The position numbers and the translations under genes were made by a program. DNA of 64,000 nt from Dermanyssus gallinae (Eukaryota; Arthropoda; Arachnida; Mesostigmata; Dermanyssidae), in NCBI GenBank assembly GCA_003439945.1, contig QVRM01005958.1, positions 30,880 through 94,879 of the forward strand, given 5' to 3'. Shown here in pieces: positions 18,867-31,373 of the stretch (within the stretch, counting starts at the first letter, position 1; the number at the start of each line of letters is the position of its first letter). The notes below the pieces were generated by a model. The model was given only the letters and a program-made list of their open reading frames with translations, made no database searches and had not been told where the DNA came from.

Positions 18867-21149
18867 GTGCGCAATCTCGAACGCTTGATCTTGATCGACT
18901 TGTGCTTGTCAATAGTGCTACTTTCCGTGTTGTGTTGCCAAGATTGTGCTGTTTCTACGCGTAGAAAAGCCATTTTGTTGACTTTTCTAAGGAGAGATAT
19001 TTTCTAATAAATGTAGGAAATTATTATCGTACTGAAGTGATTCTCCAAAATATGCAGAAAATATGTGTATCTATATACATTAATGGTTTTAAAATAACAA
19101 GAAAGACCCGCAAACATGGTCAAGACGACATTTACTCTAAAACTACTACTAGTAATGGCTTCAGAACGAATTTGTGTACTGGTAGAATCGCCTTTCTCTG
19201 ATTTGGGGTCCGCGTTATGTCATATGGCAGAAAATGTGGACGTTTTTCTATCGGCACTATCTAGCCATTCCTTACCAATTAGGCTCGTATTTTTGACACA
19301 TTGTTTTGAATATTTGCTGTTGCTTATTGTACAACTCACCATTTCAAAATTACTAGTTTATTGTCGTCGGTCCGCTAAATGTCCAGTTAATGATCTCACC
19401 ACCCATTGAAGGTAATATAATAACTTTATATTCTTATATTTGCATGTTAGTGTCGGATGGAACATTTAGCAATCTCACAGACGATTCGTTTAAAGGAGGA
19501 AACATGATGTTACTCTGCCTTTGACGAAAAAATCGCTACTCTGTAGGCGTACACTAAAGGCAGGGACGAACCTGATTAGACGTGTCACGGTCTGACGTAG
19601 TTTGTGCGACTTACAGGAGCAAGTCATGCAGGAAGCCGTCGAAGTGAAGGCACGAATCGACGACGAAAAGCGTATGCGACGACTGGAGGTTCGGGCACAA
19701 CGAGAGCAGGAAAAGTTTTCCGAGCGCGATGCTCCGGACGCCCCGGATGACTCCCGCGTGCTTGTCGAGAAGGCGGACAATGCGGCACACTCGTTCGTAC
19801 AGGAGTTCAACAAGGTGATCGAAAAGTCAGACGTCGTCGTCCAGGTGCTGGACGCTCGCGATCCTCTGGGAACACGGTGCGCTGAGGTCGAGAAGGCCGT
19901 CCTAAGCACGGGCAAGCGACTCATTCTGCTGCTCAACAAGTGCGACCTCATTCCGGCCAACAATCTCAAGGCGTGGTTGGAGTTTCTTCGAAAGCAGTTG
20001 CCGACGCTACCGTTCAAGGCGTCGACGCAGAACCAGCGCAATCGACTGTCACAGAACCGCGGCGTCAACATACAGAAGATGTACGAGGATGAAATCGTTG
20101 CCAACAAACGCTGCCTGGGCGCGCAGCACCTCATGAAGATACTCGGCAACTACTGCCGCAACAAGGACATCAAGACAAACATCAAGGTCGGCATCGTTGG
20201 CTATCCGAATGTCGGCAAGAGCAGCGTCATCAACAGCTTGAAGCGGACGAAGGCTTGCTTGACCGGGGCGACGCCGGGTCTCACGCGTCAGGCGCAGGAA
20301 GTGACGCTCGACAAGCATATCCACCTGATCGACTCGCCCGGCGTGATCCTCGACAAGACCGACACGACGGGCGCAGCGTTGAGAAACGCTCGCCGGGTGG
20401 AAGCCCTGGTCGACCCCGTCACGCCAGCGCTCGAGATCATCGCCCGAGCCAATAAGGAGCAGTTGATGCTGCAGTACAAGATCAAAGAAAACTACCGGGA
20501 CGGCCAAGAGTTCATGGCGCTGCTCGCAAGGGCGCGTGGCTTCGTCGGCCGGGGTGGTGTCTACAACCAGGACACGGCTGCCCGGCTAATTCTCAACGAC
20601 TGGAATTCGGGCAAGATTAAGTACTACACGGTACCGCCTGAGGATGACGACAAGGATGCTGTCATTTCGACGCAGATTGTGTCGACATTCGCTAAGGAAT
20701 TCGAGCTCGACTTTGATTTTACCGACCGTTCAATTATGCGGAATCTTCCTCGAGTGCTACCGTCGGACGCAATTAAAATGGGTGCCACCGCCGAGGAGCC
20801 TATGGAAGGTGGATGTGAAGCAGAGAAAGAACAAGAGGCTGATGAGGAAGAACATGAAGATGAAGAAGAGGCAGATGAGGTCGAGGAGGCTGAGGCGATG
20901 GATGATTCGAGTAAAGATCTCTCAAAAAAACCTCAGGTGAAGATTGTACCAGCCACTTCGACGTCACGCAAACGCAAGGCTGCGGAGAATGAGGACAGCA
21001 TAAAAGATGACTCGTACAATCACCTCCGACAAAATCGTTCCCTTAAAATGGCTTTTAAGAAAGCGAAGAAAAAAGCAAGAAAAAGCAGCACGTTGTCGAC
21101 AAAGCTGGCTGAGTCGCTGGACACCGCGCTTCAAGGATTAGGCGCATAG
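18696..21149 (+). CDS. GNL3: Nucleostemin-family nucleolar GTPase (GNL3/GNL3L, fly Ns1 type)
   Basis: GTPase of the YlqF/YawG family that acts in the nucleolus in large ribosomal subunit maturation and, in animals, in growth control. CDS = 18696-18866 + 19617-21149, 567 residues. The ATG at 18696 opens a very basic N-terminus (KRKRDARR) like the nucleolar-localisation region of the family. The G motifs are circularly permuted, as expected: DARDPLG (136-142), G4 NKCD (164-167), G5 KAST (191-194), then G1 GYPNVGKSS (252-260), G2-like TPGLT (276-280) and G3 DSPG (296-299). Next come the RNA-binding-like C-terminal part, a Glu/Asp-rich stretch (about 457-487) and a Lys/Arg-rich tail. The intron is GT..AG and phase 0. 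The full motif set and strong codon bias indicate an intact gene. GNL3 and GNL3L cannot be separated confidently in invertebrates. Confidence 0.95.
19617..21149 (+). CDS. GNL3: GNL3 coding exon 2
   Basis: Acceptor CTTACAG ends at 19616; the exon begins EQVMQEAVEVKAR and runs uninterrupted to TAG at 21147-21149. It carries all GTPase motifs and the acidic and basic C-terminal regions. Confidence 0.95.
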   Translation, partial: EQVMQEAVEVKARIDDEKRMRRLEVRAQREQEKFSERDAPDAPDDSRVLVEKADNAAHSFVQEFNKVIEKSDVVVQVLDARDPLGTRCAEVEKAVLSTGKRLILLLNKCDLIPANNLKAWLEFLRKQLPTLPFKASTQNQRNRLSQNRGVNIQKMYEDEIVANKRCLGAQHLMKILGNYCRNKDIKTNIKVGIVGYPNVGKSSVINSLKRTKACLTGATPGLTRQAQEVTLDKHIHLIDSPGVILDKTDTTGAALRNARRVEALVDPVTPALEIIARANKEQLMLQYKIKENYRDGQEFMALLARARGFVGRGGVYNQDTAARLILNDWNSGKIKYYTVPPEDDDKDAVISTQIVSTFAKEFELDFDFTDRSIMRNLPRVLPSDAIKMGATAEEPMEGGCEAEKEQEADEEEHEDEEEADEVEEAEAMDDSSKDLSKKPQVKIVPATSTSRKRKAAENEDSIKDDSYNHLRQNRSLKMAFKKAKKKARKSSTLSTKLAESLDTALQGLGA

Positions 21150-21253
21150 TGAGCTTTTAGGTTCCCTGTACCTAAAGAGAACTGTTAGATTCGTTAACGT
21201 TCTCTCGCCAGGACGGCAAATGCAGCCTGTTCTGGCATTGTGTTAAAAAGTTA

Positions 21254-21259
21254 AATAAA
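21254..21259 (+). promoter_or_regulatory. Candidate poly(A) signal for GNL3
   Basis: AATAAA about 105 bases after the GNL3 stop codon. Confidence 0.6.
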
Positions 21260-22495
21260 TATTACATTAATGGATGTTAGTGTACATGAATGTGTTGCAG
21301 TGGTCATTGGCTTTTTGAGTAAACATAGCCATCCAATGTTGGTGCATCTCTCTGACAGGCGCTTCAAAAAAGGATACATGGGGTAAACTGGGTTACTTCA
21401 CTGAATAAACAGCATATAGCCACACGGCTTGCCAGAAAAAAAAGATTTGTGATGAGAGCAGACGCGAAAGGGCTCCTTTTTCCTCTTAACTAAGTGGTAG
21501 TTAAGCTTAAATAGCGTAGTCCCCCCCCCCCCCCCCCCGCAGAGCCGTTAGCTGTTCATTTTCCCCAGGGATTCTCTAGCAGTATTTCACACAAATGGTT
21601 TTTTAAACACTCGGACACAGCTGGCCAGTCACTGTGCTCCGTATGAGCCTGGATGTCAACCATTAAATGCAGGATGTTTAATTCAAGCTAGGCTTTAGAG
21701 ATGATTGTAAGGTTTCCTAATATCGTTTTTTTTTGTAAACGTGGGCTCGCAGGACGAGAAGCCTCACACATTTGTTCGATAAGTGAAGCAAAATTGCGGG
21801 GCTCATAGATAAAAAAAAATACTATCATGGTTTCCGTATAAAAAGTACATTTCAATAACCATCCTGATTATTCAATATGTCATTTATAGTATTTTAATTT
21901 CAAGTTCTATTTATTAAATATTTGATTTTACATTTGCTAATCAAGATTGAATTAACTGATTTTATATACACGGTGACTCAAGATAGCTTGGTAGAACATG
22001 ATTGCGCTTTTCGTTTGTATCGTCTTTTGTCGGAAGATTCGGGAGTGCATATGCTGGCATTTTTCAGCAACTAGTGTGGGACACACAAACCATTAAGCCT
22101 GTACTCCTCCCCCCAAAAATACGGCTGACGTGTCGGCGGGATTTGGTTAAACTTGCAAGCAGATCGCGCTATAGAACTTTTCAGGGTTTCGAGTAATTGT
22201 ATCCCGGCTAGCTGCAGTACACGTTGTCACACGGTTCCAAGATCTTGTCAGTTGATAAAACCCTTTCTCAGCATTGGCAGGTTATCAGTCTGCCGACTGT
22301 GCCATGGCCATGATAACCGAAGCTCTCTTGGTCTTTAGTTTGTTTTTGTTATAGGGGGCCAGGAACAAAACTGCATAGTGCACACTCTTTTGAACTAGGT
22401 AGTGTGGGACCCAAACTTACTAAAAACATAGTGGGCTCCTAACCTACATGACCGGGGTACTTCAGAGTATGTAGGAAGCCGCTGGTCTGGCTTCC

Positions 22496-22830
22496 GGTCT
22501 TCAGTCTGCTGGTGAAGCTCCATGCGTTGCCGTCTCTTTTCCGTCATCTTGGTCTTGGCTCTCATAATAATCTCCGCAAAATCAAAGCCCGCGTCTCAGC
22601 TCTTCTTAGAGCTGCGCATTCCTGGGAGTAATTCTCTTGCCGTACTGCTCTGCACGCCTAGTCTTGAGCGGGTCGTCTGCCTCGTGCCACTAAGAGCCTT
22701 ACATGCGAAAAGCGTGTAATCGTCGGTCTCACCGGCGTCGTACCAGACATGTATGTCTACCTCAGTCATCCCGACTCTCACTATATAGGTCTGGAAGCTG
22801 CCACGACCGGTGAGAACTTAGGTTAGGTAG
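22496..22830 (-). mobile_element. R1-like LINE C-terminal fragment
   Basis: The minus strand reads LTGRGSFQTYIVRVGMTEVD, then a DDYTLFACKA-like segment and RAWD-like text ending in repeated basic residues. This matches the layout of the C-terminal zinc-finger region of R1-clade LINEs (LTGHG.F..YL, then ..HTL..C, then a charged tail). The cysteines are partly lost and stops are present. Confidence 0.6.
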
Positions 22831-23714
22831 CACAAAGCTTAGCATTGTACCATTTTATAGGATCTGGGATGTTTGAGCTTGTCTACGACCCTGCTGCCTC
22901 TCGTTTCGCTTCACTCCATTCCATTCAGTTTCCCGGCCCTCCAGAGTCTTCATTCTCGCACCATCGTTGCTAGGTGCCTGATCCCGCTATACGAAGACAT
23001 TCTTCTCTATCCGTTCCGGCCAAGGTATCATGGCGGGCAATTACCAGCACAGCGTCTGTGAAAACTGTCATATGCCATTTGGCAGCTTCGCACTGCGTGT
23101 CCCCTTTGCGTCGCGTTACCTTATGGCGTCTTCTGAGAGTCCGTCTACAGCCAATTAGTCAAACGGCCTGGGCGCCTTATGTTTCTAAGGCCACGGTACA
23201 TGGTGTGCGATTTTGCCTGCTTACAAACATTATTGCTCAGTTCATGCAGTACCGTCGTTGGTTTCTGGGTAGCCAGCTGTGCTCATTGCTCTCTCTAATG
23301 GGGTTGCTAATTATATATATATAAACACTTTTATTATAATTATTCTTTGATACCACCTTCAGTAGTATTTTGGCATTTACGTTGTTTCGCGTTGACATCA
23401 CATTTGGGCCACCGTTTGGTAATGGCTGTTCTAAAAAACGCATATTGACAGACTAACCCTTATATACGAGTAGTAGATATTGCTGTGGTATGTGTGTGAC
23501 ATACGACGTAAAGGCCGGAGGTTTGGCGAGGTCATCCGCTTGTACTATGCTAATACAAGACAACGCCATATATATATATATATATATGGCATAGATAGAT
23601 GAATTGATGTTTTAATCCCTAGACACGTAAAGATAGATACAAGTGTCACGCTTTTATTTCAGGGGCGCTTGGAACGGCAGTATACGAGGACAAGCTGATA
23701 TACATAGATGGCTA

Positions 23715-23894
23715 CACTTAGTGTTTCCCCAGCAGCCTTTGTTGCAGCACGGTTGCTGGCCCTCAGCGGCATCTCAGTATCATTAGTAGTGTTGTTACCT
23801 ATTTTCAATGCGCACCGCTTAACAAAACAACAGCGATCGAACCGGTAACACCCCGGTAGATGACAATTAGGGCTAGTGCACTAGTCCCCCCAAG
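23715..23894 (-). mobile_element. tRNA-derived SINE family S, truncated copy
   Basis: The minus strand starts GGGGGGACTAGTGCACTAG and has B-box CCGGTTCGATCGC, then a body ending near GCTGCTGGGGAAACACTAAG. It is diverged from the better copy at 48868-49171. Confidence 0.7.
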
Positions 23895-24479
23895 ACTAAA
23901 TTGTCATACATGTATATGTATGCATTGAAATAGGGGAACGGATCAATCGCCCTTGACTAGCCTGATCGTGTCTTTTCCATGAGTCGGTCAGCGTTTTTAA
24001 AGATCGGCGCTTACCGAACGTTTGTTTTGTGATGCCAACGGAAATATACCAATATTGCTGCAAAGGCGTGTGTGTATTTATTATGTATAATAACATTATT
24101 TCTGAAACAAACGCCCCCTACTTGCTGGTACGTTACTTTTAATAAGATATTAAATCATGATTCGGCATGCCTGTGGCTGGATCTCAGTAATACAGCGTCT
24201 AAGCTCCTTTTTTAAAGCTTGGGTGTAAGTTTTGGTGGACATAGTGGGTGACGGGGGAGCACAGTTGCAACAAAGGCATGCGGTTGAATACCAAGGACCG
24301 TACGGGAGCAATTGTGGGGAAGGGAAATGGGGGAGTAGAGACTGCTGGGGCCGCGCGAAAGGGAAATGGGAGGCTCAAACCTAACCCACAGCAATATAAA
24401 AAGACGCGTCGAGGGGGAAGAGGAAGAGGAACAAAGTTGAACGACAGACAAGATTAAAAAAATGATTTAAATATACGAG

Positions 24480-26750
24480 GAGGACAAAAACGAGATAAAT
24501 GGAAGAAGCTATACAGAATAACGAACGAGATTAGTCTGGACGTGCTAGCTGTGACTCCATCGTTACATAAAGATGTAAGATGGATAGGTGTAAACAGAAA
24601 ATGGTCACAAAACGGATTTCGAAGAGTTGGAGTACTCAAAGGAAATAGTCACCAAACGGAGGCTGTTGAGGCAAGTTAAGGAAGCGACCTAATAGCACTG
24701 AAAATAGGAAAATGGCTAGGCTGCTTAAGAGTGATAGTTGGATACAGGCCACCCAGCAATACATAAAACAAAAACAAGATTACCGACGAAACAATAAAAA
24801 AGTTTGTTAAAGATAATATAAAGACTATAACAATAGGGAATTCCAATGCGCATATGTTTTTCTTTGATAACTTTGAGGAATTTAGATAACCTGTGTGGCT
24901 AAGCAAGCTTAAAGAATATGAACCTATGAAATGCGTGGGAAAGTTCGCCTATACAGACACTAAAAATAAATCGACCGTCGACTACGTACTGCGACCACAA
25001 CTTGATAACTTTTAACGGTCAGAAGCGGCACTCGAAATTAGAGAGAAAACTACACAGAACTATAAAAATAATAGACAAGAGAACTTTCTCTTGTCTGCAT
25101 GTTGTGATGCAACAGTGGCGGGAAACTGGGGCAGGACTACCGTATGAAAAAGGTATTAGAATGGCAAAGCAAATCTTAGATAACTCAATGATCAGTACCT
25201 CAACGCCAGAAGAGTAGACGAACTTAAAGATTTAAAAAAACATAACACACAATAGCGCAAGGAAGAGGATGATACGTTGGAATAAATAAAACAGCAGTAT
25301 GATTTCTGATATGATACGGTTCTGAGAATAAATAAAACAGCAGTATGGTTTCTGGTATGATACAGTTTTGAGAATAAATAAAACAGCAGTTTCTAGCTGA
25401 AGATAACGAACGGGGAGAGGAAAAAGACGGTAACAAGCGTTGTATACAGGATATTTGCTGCCATCCCTAAGAACAGGCTACAGGACAGGCTGGAAGAGAT
25501 GAAACTAATAGGATCATGGCGGGTTTCAGAGTGGTTGTAGAACAGACAGGAGAATCGAGGATATTATTTTCTTCCTAACGGGTAGTATCTATTGGGCCAG
25601 ATCTAGAAAACAAAACTTAGTTGCAACATTCCTAGATAATCAACGAGCCTACGATACGGTCGATAGAAACACTCTTTGGAACAAGATGATAGACGGTGGA
25701 TTAAGACCGGGTCAGTATATTTAAAGAAATATATGACAGGAGCTACAACTTCGCTAGACTCAGGTCGAAATCATCTGATTTCTACAGATTAAACTTGGTG
25801 TCACTGTGTTTACTGTATATTGAGGAGATGGCACGACAGGTGTATGAATCAAATCTGGGTTCTAAAATAGTATAGTCTAGGGGTGATAAAATAGTATCTC
25901 TCCGACCGTGTGTCCTGTTGTTTTGTAGACGACATGGTGATTTTTGCGGAAGGTGTTCACTAAATGCAAAAAACGGTTACAATATGCGGAGAAACGGCGG
26001 AAAAGATTGAACAGTAATTGAACGAAAAGAAATGTGCAAATGTAATTTCTTCGTGGTCACTAAAGAGCTTTGGAAAAGCATGTTAGTGCCAACAGTGACA
26101 TACGCTAACGCTATTGTAAATTAGGCGCAAGCATGATAAACGGACTAGAGACAATACAATGTGCAGTTGGCCGGCATGCAAGCAATGTAGGTATACATGT
26201 GCAGCACAGTTTATCGAAAGGGAATTCGGAGTCTCCAGCTTCTGGGCAAGGGAAGCACAAGCAAAAATATCGTATGTAAGCCGTCTAAAAAACATAGCTG
26301 CAAGTAAGGAAGAACAAAGCTGGGCGGCCGAACTGCTCGTAGTAAAACTGACCGAGAGAAATATCAATAAATAGGATAGACGGCTAAAGTTCCTTGAACG
26401 CAAATTTAAGTTCAATACGATGGATTTTAAGGAACGCGATAGGCGATAACAATTAAACAGATAACTAAAGATGTGAAGAAGAAGAAAGTTAAGGAAACAG
26501 CCAATACGGCCCTACAGTTAGCGTCCGAGCAGTTCGCTGACTGTAGGACCGGTATGCTCAACATCCGACTGCTGGCGACCAGATACTCGGAAATTGAGAG
26601 CGTTCGGTTTAGAGCCTCTGATATAGAAGAACAATTCATAGAAAATATCGTGCTAAAGTGCGACGAGCTAGAAGGAGTGTTTACCTAGCCGAGGCTTTAG
26701 ATTTCGGTGATAAACCGCAATGGCAAGAGATAACTGAAACCTAACGCAGG
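24480..26750 (+). mobile_element. Decayed full-span LINE: endonuclease, RT and C-terminal domain
   Basis: Pieces in the correct order in shifting frames. An APE-type endonuclease tail at about 24720-25020 reads VIVGYRPPS, ITIGNSNAH and NKSTVDYVLR. The RT fingers/palm at about 25610-25690 read FLDNQRAYDTVDRNTLW. The catalytic FVDDMVIFAEG is at about 25925-25955. Post-RT LVPTVTYANAI is at about 26080, followed by VSSFWAREAQAKISYVSRLK and, near 26540-26690, a RTGMLNIRLLATRYSE ... IVLKCDEL segment. There are many stops, so it is not autonomous. It belongs to the same family as the minus-strand piece at 51390-52190. Confidence 0.75.
25281..25393 (+). repeat. 46-base tandem repeat, about 2.4 copies
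   Basis: Units start at 25281, 25327 and 25373 with AATAAATAAAACAGCAGT and differ by a few substitutions. They lie inside the decayed LINE. Confidence 0.85.
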
Positions 26751-26987
26751 CTAGGGAAATGGTATAGACTGTAGGGAACCATGAGGAAACACCCCGTTAA
26801 ACCAAACTATTGTGTAATTCGGTAGTAATATAACCATCGTGATACTCCAATTAATAGTGTGAATGCACTACAGACGAGGATGCTTGTTAAATACATATAA
26901 TTATACTATAGTGTTAATATAAAACTATACGAAGCCAGCAGCACGCTGCATGACATACTGTACAGCAAGCGCATCTATATACAGGGT

Positions 26988-27290
26988 CATTCATATCGTT
27001 ATGTACTTATTTCGAGGTTTGGTAGAGCTCGGCAGGAAAATATTTTTTTCTAATGGAAGGATGATGCGGAAACGTCTTGTTTAGGAGAGAGAGAGTGATA
27101 CTTCTAAAGGTAGTTATTCTGCCTTTTTTTCTCCTACATAGTTGTGCGAAAAGTCAGAATAACTACTTTTATAAACTTCACTCTCTATCCTAAACAAGAC
27201 GTATCCGCGTCCTCCTTCCATTAGGAAAAATATTTTTTTATATAGCACTTTTCACGTAAGTACGATGTGACTCGTTTTGTAGCTTTAGGC
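26988..27290. mobile_element. Foldback/MITE-like inverted-repeat element
   Basis: Arms at about 27037-27120 and 27156-27237 are imperfect inverted copies (left ...CTAATGGAAGGATGATGCGG, right the reverse of CCTCCTTCCATTAG). The outer sequence may continue the pairing more weakly. A CAGGGT-like motif at the left edge resembles mariner-type termini. It has no coding capacity. Confidence 0.6.
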
Positions 27291-28010
27291 ATTTAAGCGA
27301 TTATGTTTTTAGGAAACCCACCGATATCTAAGTCGGTGCTTGGCTGTGATATTGAATAACTTTTCAGGAAAAAAAATCGCTTAATTGCCTACAGCTTTAG
27401 CTAAGTCATTGAAAACGACTAACATCCTACTTGTGTAAAGAGTGCTCTCGGAAATGGCAGAAGGCCAAACTGTTTTGACCGGCAGGTCCTAGCTATGACC
27501 TTCTTCATGCATTCAAGTAGTTCCAGGTGCAACCTCGTCATAGTGGAGATCTGCGTGATCTTTATGTTTCGTTTTGACAATGCTTTCGTATCGAATCGCG
27601 AATCGTACGATTAAATCAAAAGCTACATCACAGATAAAACGGCTATGATGTCACCAACCGCTTTGATCGGCGTTTCCTCCGTGGGGATTAACTACAGCGA
27701 ACGCATGCTAGTGCCGTAGTGAGCAACATGGCACATTGCTCAGAAAGGCAAAAGTGACGTTATCGTTAGCGCTATCAACTCAAACACTTTCGAGTTTGTT
27801 GCGGGCTGAGGTTACGCGCTTAGATCACTTTCATGCAATTCATTCCGCACCTACGAAACGTATTAGTACACTTTCAAACGAGACTTTTAATGGAATCTCC
27901 CAGCCTAGAAATGAACACAGAAAAGCGAATTCAATCGGACTGTAAAACTGCCAAGTACTACAAGGACCAGCATGCTCTTCTAAGAGTCCAAAATATAGAG
28001 AAGTTTCAGC

Positions 28011-28042
<32 letters not shown>

Positions 28043-28379
28043 GAACAACATTAACAACAACAGCTGGAAACCCCGCAACCCGGTCAGCAATTCCAAGCCC
28101 TGCAGGCTCAACGGAGTGAGCACGAAGCGGAATGGGTTTCACGGGGGCGAATAAGTAGGACCAGGATCTCCAGTTCGGGAAACTATGATGGAGTATGTAG
28201 ATGCCGCATTGCAATACTACGAGGCGTCTCGCTAAACGCCAACGCGTCTCACCAGTAATTGGGCGGCGTTTTGCACCACACAGTAGACTATCGAAAGCGT
28301 ACGTTCGGGTGATGGATTTCATATCTGACGGCAGTCTTTACGGGGACTGGATGTAATAATTTTGCCAAAAACATTTTCT

Positions 28380-29470
28380 TCGCAAAGATGATGTTCAGGG
28401 ATTTGATTGCTACCGCTACCCAGCCACTGCTCACGAAGCCGGAAGGTCAACGAGTGGTATTTCTGTATGCTTGGACCGGAACTTTTAAAAAGTTATTAAG
28501 TTAAGGTATTGGCAGATGATGATACTGTGGTCATAGACACGCATCAGTTTATAATCGTGGCAATGCACAGTAGTAACAGTCGAGAACCAGCACTGCAGGC
28601 TCTACAGAGGACATTGTAGAGCAACTTTGTTCTGCGTTCTCAAGAGTTTGCAGCAATCAACCAGTCATACTTGCTGCGGATCTCAATTGCCGCCTTAATA
28701 CATCGTCTCCAAGAATATCTGCGCTCATCGATGTTCTTCATCAGAAATGGTCTCTGAATATGTCCTGACCCGGCAACTCCCATCGCGTGGTCTAACACTC
28801 AACAGCTCACAAGCTCGTCCCGGGACGCCGACGATTGACATTGTTGCTAGTTCATTTTGCAAAGATGATGTGCTATTTAAGGGGTATGAGTATTGGACGG
28901 CTATAGGACTGAAGAAACACGCACTCGTCTATATTAATGTTTCGTTGACTACGCAAGTTACGCCTCCTAGCAAACGAGGTGTCTCTAAGAAGATCAATAT
29001 TAAGCTGTTGTTGGAGAGCTTCGTGGGGTGAAATCCTCAATCGATTGAGTCCCAGCCGCAATCTTATCTCTTCGACTTTTTTTCAATGGGAAAGGTGGGG
29101 CCAGCTTGCAAGTCGCAGCATTTCAAACGAAAATCCGCCGCTTGGTTTGATAGAGAAGTTTATGAACTTCACCAACATTTGCCATGCCTGCAATCAGCAT
29201 CGAGGTCAGATGGATAAAGGAAGCGTGTCCAGTCTCGATGTCGACAATCGAGAAACCCCAACAATTATCTCTGAGCACGCTAAAAGCAGTTTTGACCTGA
29301 ATGTTGCATCGGTGGCGGCCTACAGTATCCAGGTCAGGTGGGAGCATCTCAGCTTATTACTGCTAGATAAACATGATAGGGTAAGGCTCACGGTTATCAA
29401 GCCAGTCTCCCCGGCGAGTTTACTAGATTAGTAACTAGACTTAGTTTCCCAGACACTCCTGTCCTTTATT
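28380..29470 (+). mobile_element. LINE fragment: endonuclease and linker
   Basis: About 28395-28470 reads GFDCYRYPATAHEAGRSTSG. About 28670-28740 reads AADLNCRLNTSSPRISALID. About 28825-28860 reads PTIDIVASSF. About 29125-29165 reads RKSAAWFDREVYEL. These match, in order, the APE endonuclease and the endonuclease-RT linker of non-LTR elements. Frameshifts occur between them. Confidence 0.65.
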
Positions 29471-29735
29471 CAGTTCAGAGAAAAATGTATAATGAAAGTT
29501 CAAGCAGTTTCTTGAAGCTTCTTGGAATCGCCGGCAATGGTCACGCACAGCTGGCAGAGACACTACAAACCAACTGGCATCCGGCGACCTGCTATTCACT
29601 TCATGAAGTCCACTATAAACTCTATCATAGACGAGACTTTCACGATACTGACTTCGTGCGGTTTATGCGGCCAGTCGTGACCTATCTTACATCTCGATAC
29701 CTGTCAGAAAGCGAATTCTTTTTCTTCAGTTAGCT
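29445..29735 (+). repeat. Decayed element segment, copy 1 of a pair
   Basis: Shares collinear text with 30540-30850: TTTTCAGTTCAGAGAA-like, GCACAACTGGCAGA-like and ATAGACGAGACTTT-like segments. It probably continues the LINE just upstream. Confidence 0.5.
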
Positions 29736-30199
29736 CGGCGATATTTTAATACTTGAAAATATGTGTTTTTACAATGATATACATACGTACCATTTATATG
29801 GTGCAATAAACAAATTATGATGATAGACAAGTCATGAACAGGATTCGTAATTAAGAAATAAATAGGCACACAGCAATACGTTGCAACACATTGTGTGACG
29901 GTTTAATTTTTTGACTCTTATTACTCGTATATTCACTCTGGCAGCCGCCAAACCTAACCAAGTGAACCTCAAGATGATAGGAAATCCTAACTTATTTTTA
30001 AAAATAATCACGTAAAAGCCGGTCGGTCAAAACAGCAAGCACGAACTTTTTATCCGAGGTGAAGAAAAGCTTGAAACGCCATAAGTCACGAGGATGTTTT
30101 TTATATGCCTTATTTGTGGTTTTGGCCCCCAGGACGGTAACTCAGATCGCCAGTACTCTCCAAGCAAACCTAACAATTCTTGACGATGCGGTTTGTTAG

Positions 30200-30850
30200 C
30201 GTGCGCCCGTTCTACAGATCACCGGCTATGTTCAGCCGTGACGAGTTGGAGTTGCAGCAAAGTATGGTGGTACTCTGGAGGGGCACTGCGAAAACAACGA
30301 CTTTCAGATTAACGCCGAGAAAACCAATGCTATCAAATTTAGACCTGTAGCGGTCGGCCTGCGGCATCCAGATCAGATGAGAACAGCTCAGACCATCAGG
30401 GCTAAATAAAGTAAACAAAAATAAAGCCCACGTTTTTCACGATAGTCATTGCGGTACCACAGAACGCAAAAAATGTCTAGTTTATCTCGTGGCTTTTACT
30501 CAAGCGCCCGCAGAAGATTTACTTTGTAGATTTAATCTCCCAGAAATCCCTGCTCTTTTTCAGTTCAGAGAACTCTTTATCAAAAAAACTTCAGACAGTT
30601 TCCGAAAGCTTACCTAAATCGCCAGCAATTGCCAGGCACAACTGGCAGAAATTTAACTGATATCTTGATATCAGCCATTCACGTTCACTATATGAGTTCC
30701 ACCATAAAATCTGTTATAGAAGAGACTTTAACGACCCTGACCTTCGGCTGTATGTGCCGCCAATGCGGCCAGCCGTATTCTATCAAGAAGATTGAAGAGA
30801 TATCTACGATCTCGTTGCCTGACAGAAAGCTTTCATTACTCATAAAGATA
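30200..30850 (+). mobile_element. LINE RT fragment plus second copy of the paired segment
   Basis: About 30275-30355 reads GHCENNDFQINAEKTNAIKF, a typical RT segment just after the catalytic motif. About 30540-30850 is the second copy of the segment at 29445-29735. A long TA array follows at 30866-30970. Confidence 0.55.
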
Positions 30851-30863
30851 TGTTTTATTACTA

Positions 30864-30975
<112 letters not shown>

Positions 30976-31084
30976 CATGATAGGCAAGTTATAAGTAGAG
31001 TCGTAAGTAAAGAATAGTAAATAAGTGGGCCCACATCGATAGTTGCAGCAGCTTAGGTGGCGGTTCGTTTTTTTTGACTATTGA

Positions 31085-31373
31085 AATTAAATTTTTTTTT
31101 AAAGATGCTCTTATTAATTCTAGACGATCCTGCGTCCCCTAGAAGCTTGAAACTCATCCTGAGACATATCTTCAATGCATCGAAGGCCGCACATGTTGAA
31201 ATATCTAGGGTTTCCCAACAGTCTTTGTGGCAGTATGGTTTAGGTTATTATATTATTCACGGTATGATCGATTCTCAATGAACATTGCTCAAAGAAAAAA
31301 AAGAATCGAACCGGCGGCTCCTCGGTAGATGACAACCATTACTAGCGCACTAGTCCCCTAGACCACGCGGCCA
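31085..31373 (-). mobile_element. tRNA-derived SINE family S, near full-length copy
   Basis: The minus strand begins GTGGCCGCGTGGTCTAGGGG, has B-box CCGGTTCGATTC, the CATTGAGAATCGAT body segment, GGGAAACCCTAGATATTTCA, and ends at TCTAGAATTAATAAG. Confidence 0.8.

Noticed and set aside
19490..20507. Minus-strand open frames of 219 and 152 codons
   Set aside because: Antisense shadows of GNL3 exon 2, whose GTPase motifs are unambiguous.
21522..21540. Long C homopolymer as a quadruplex-type regulatory element
   Set aside because: A single uninterrupted run of that length is more likely slippage or assembly noise; no other support.
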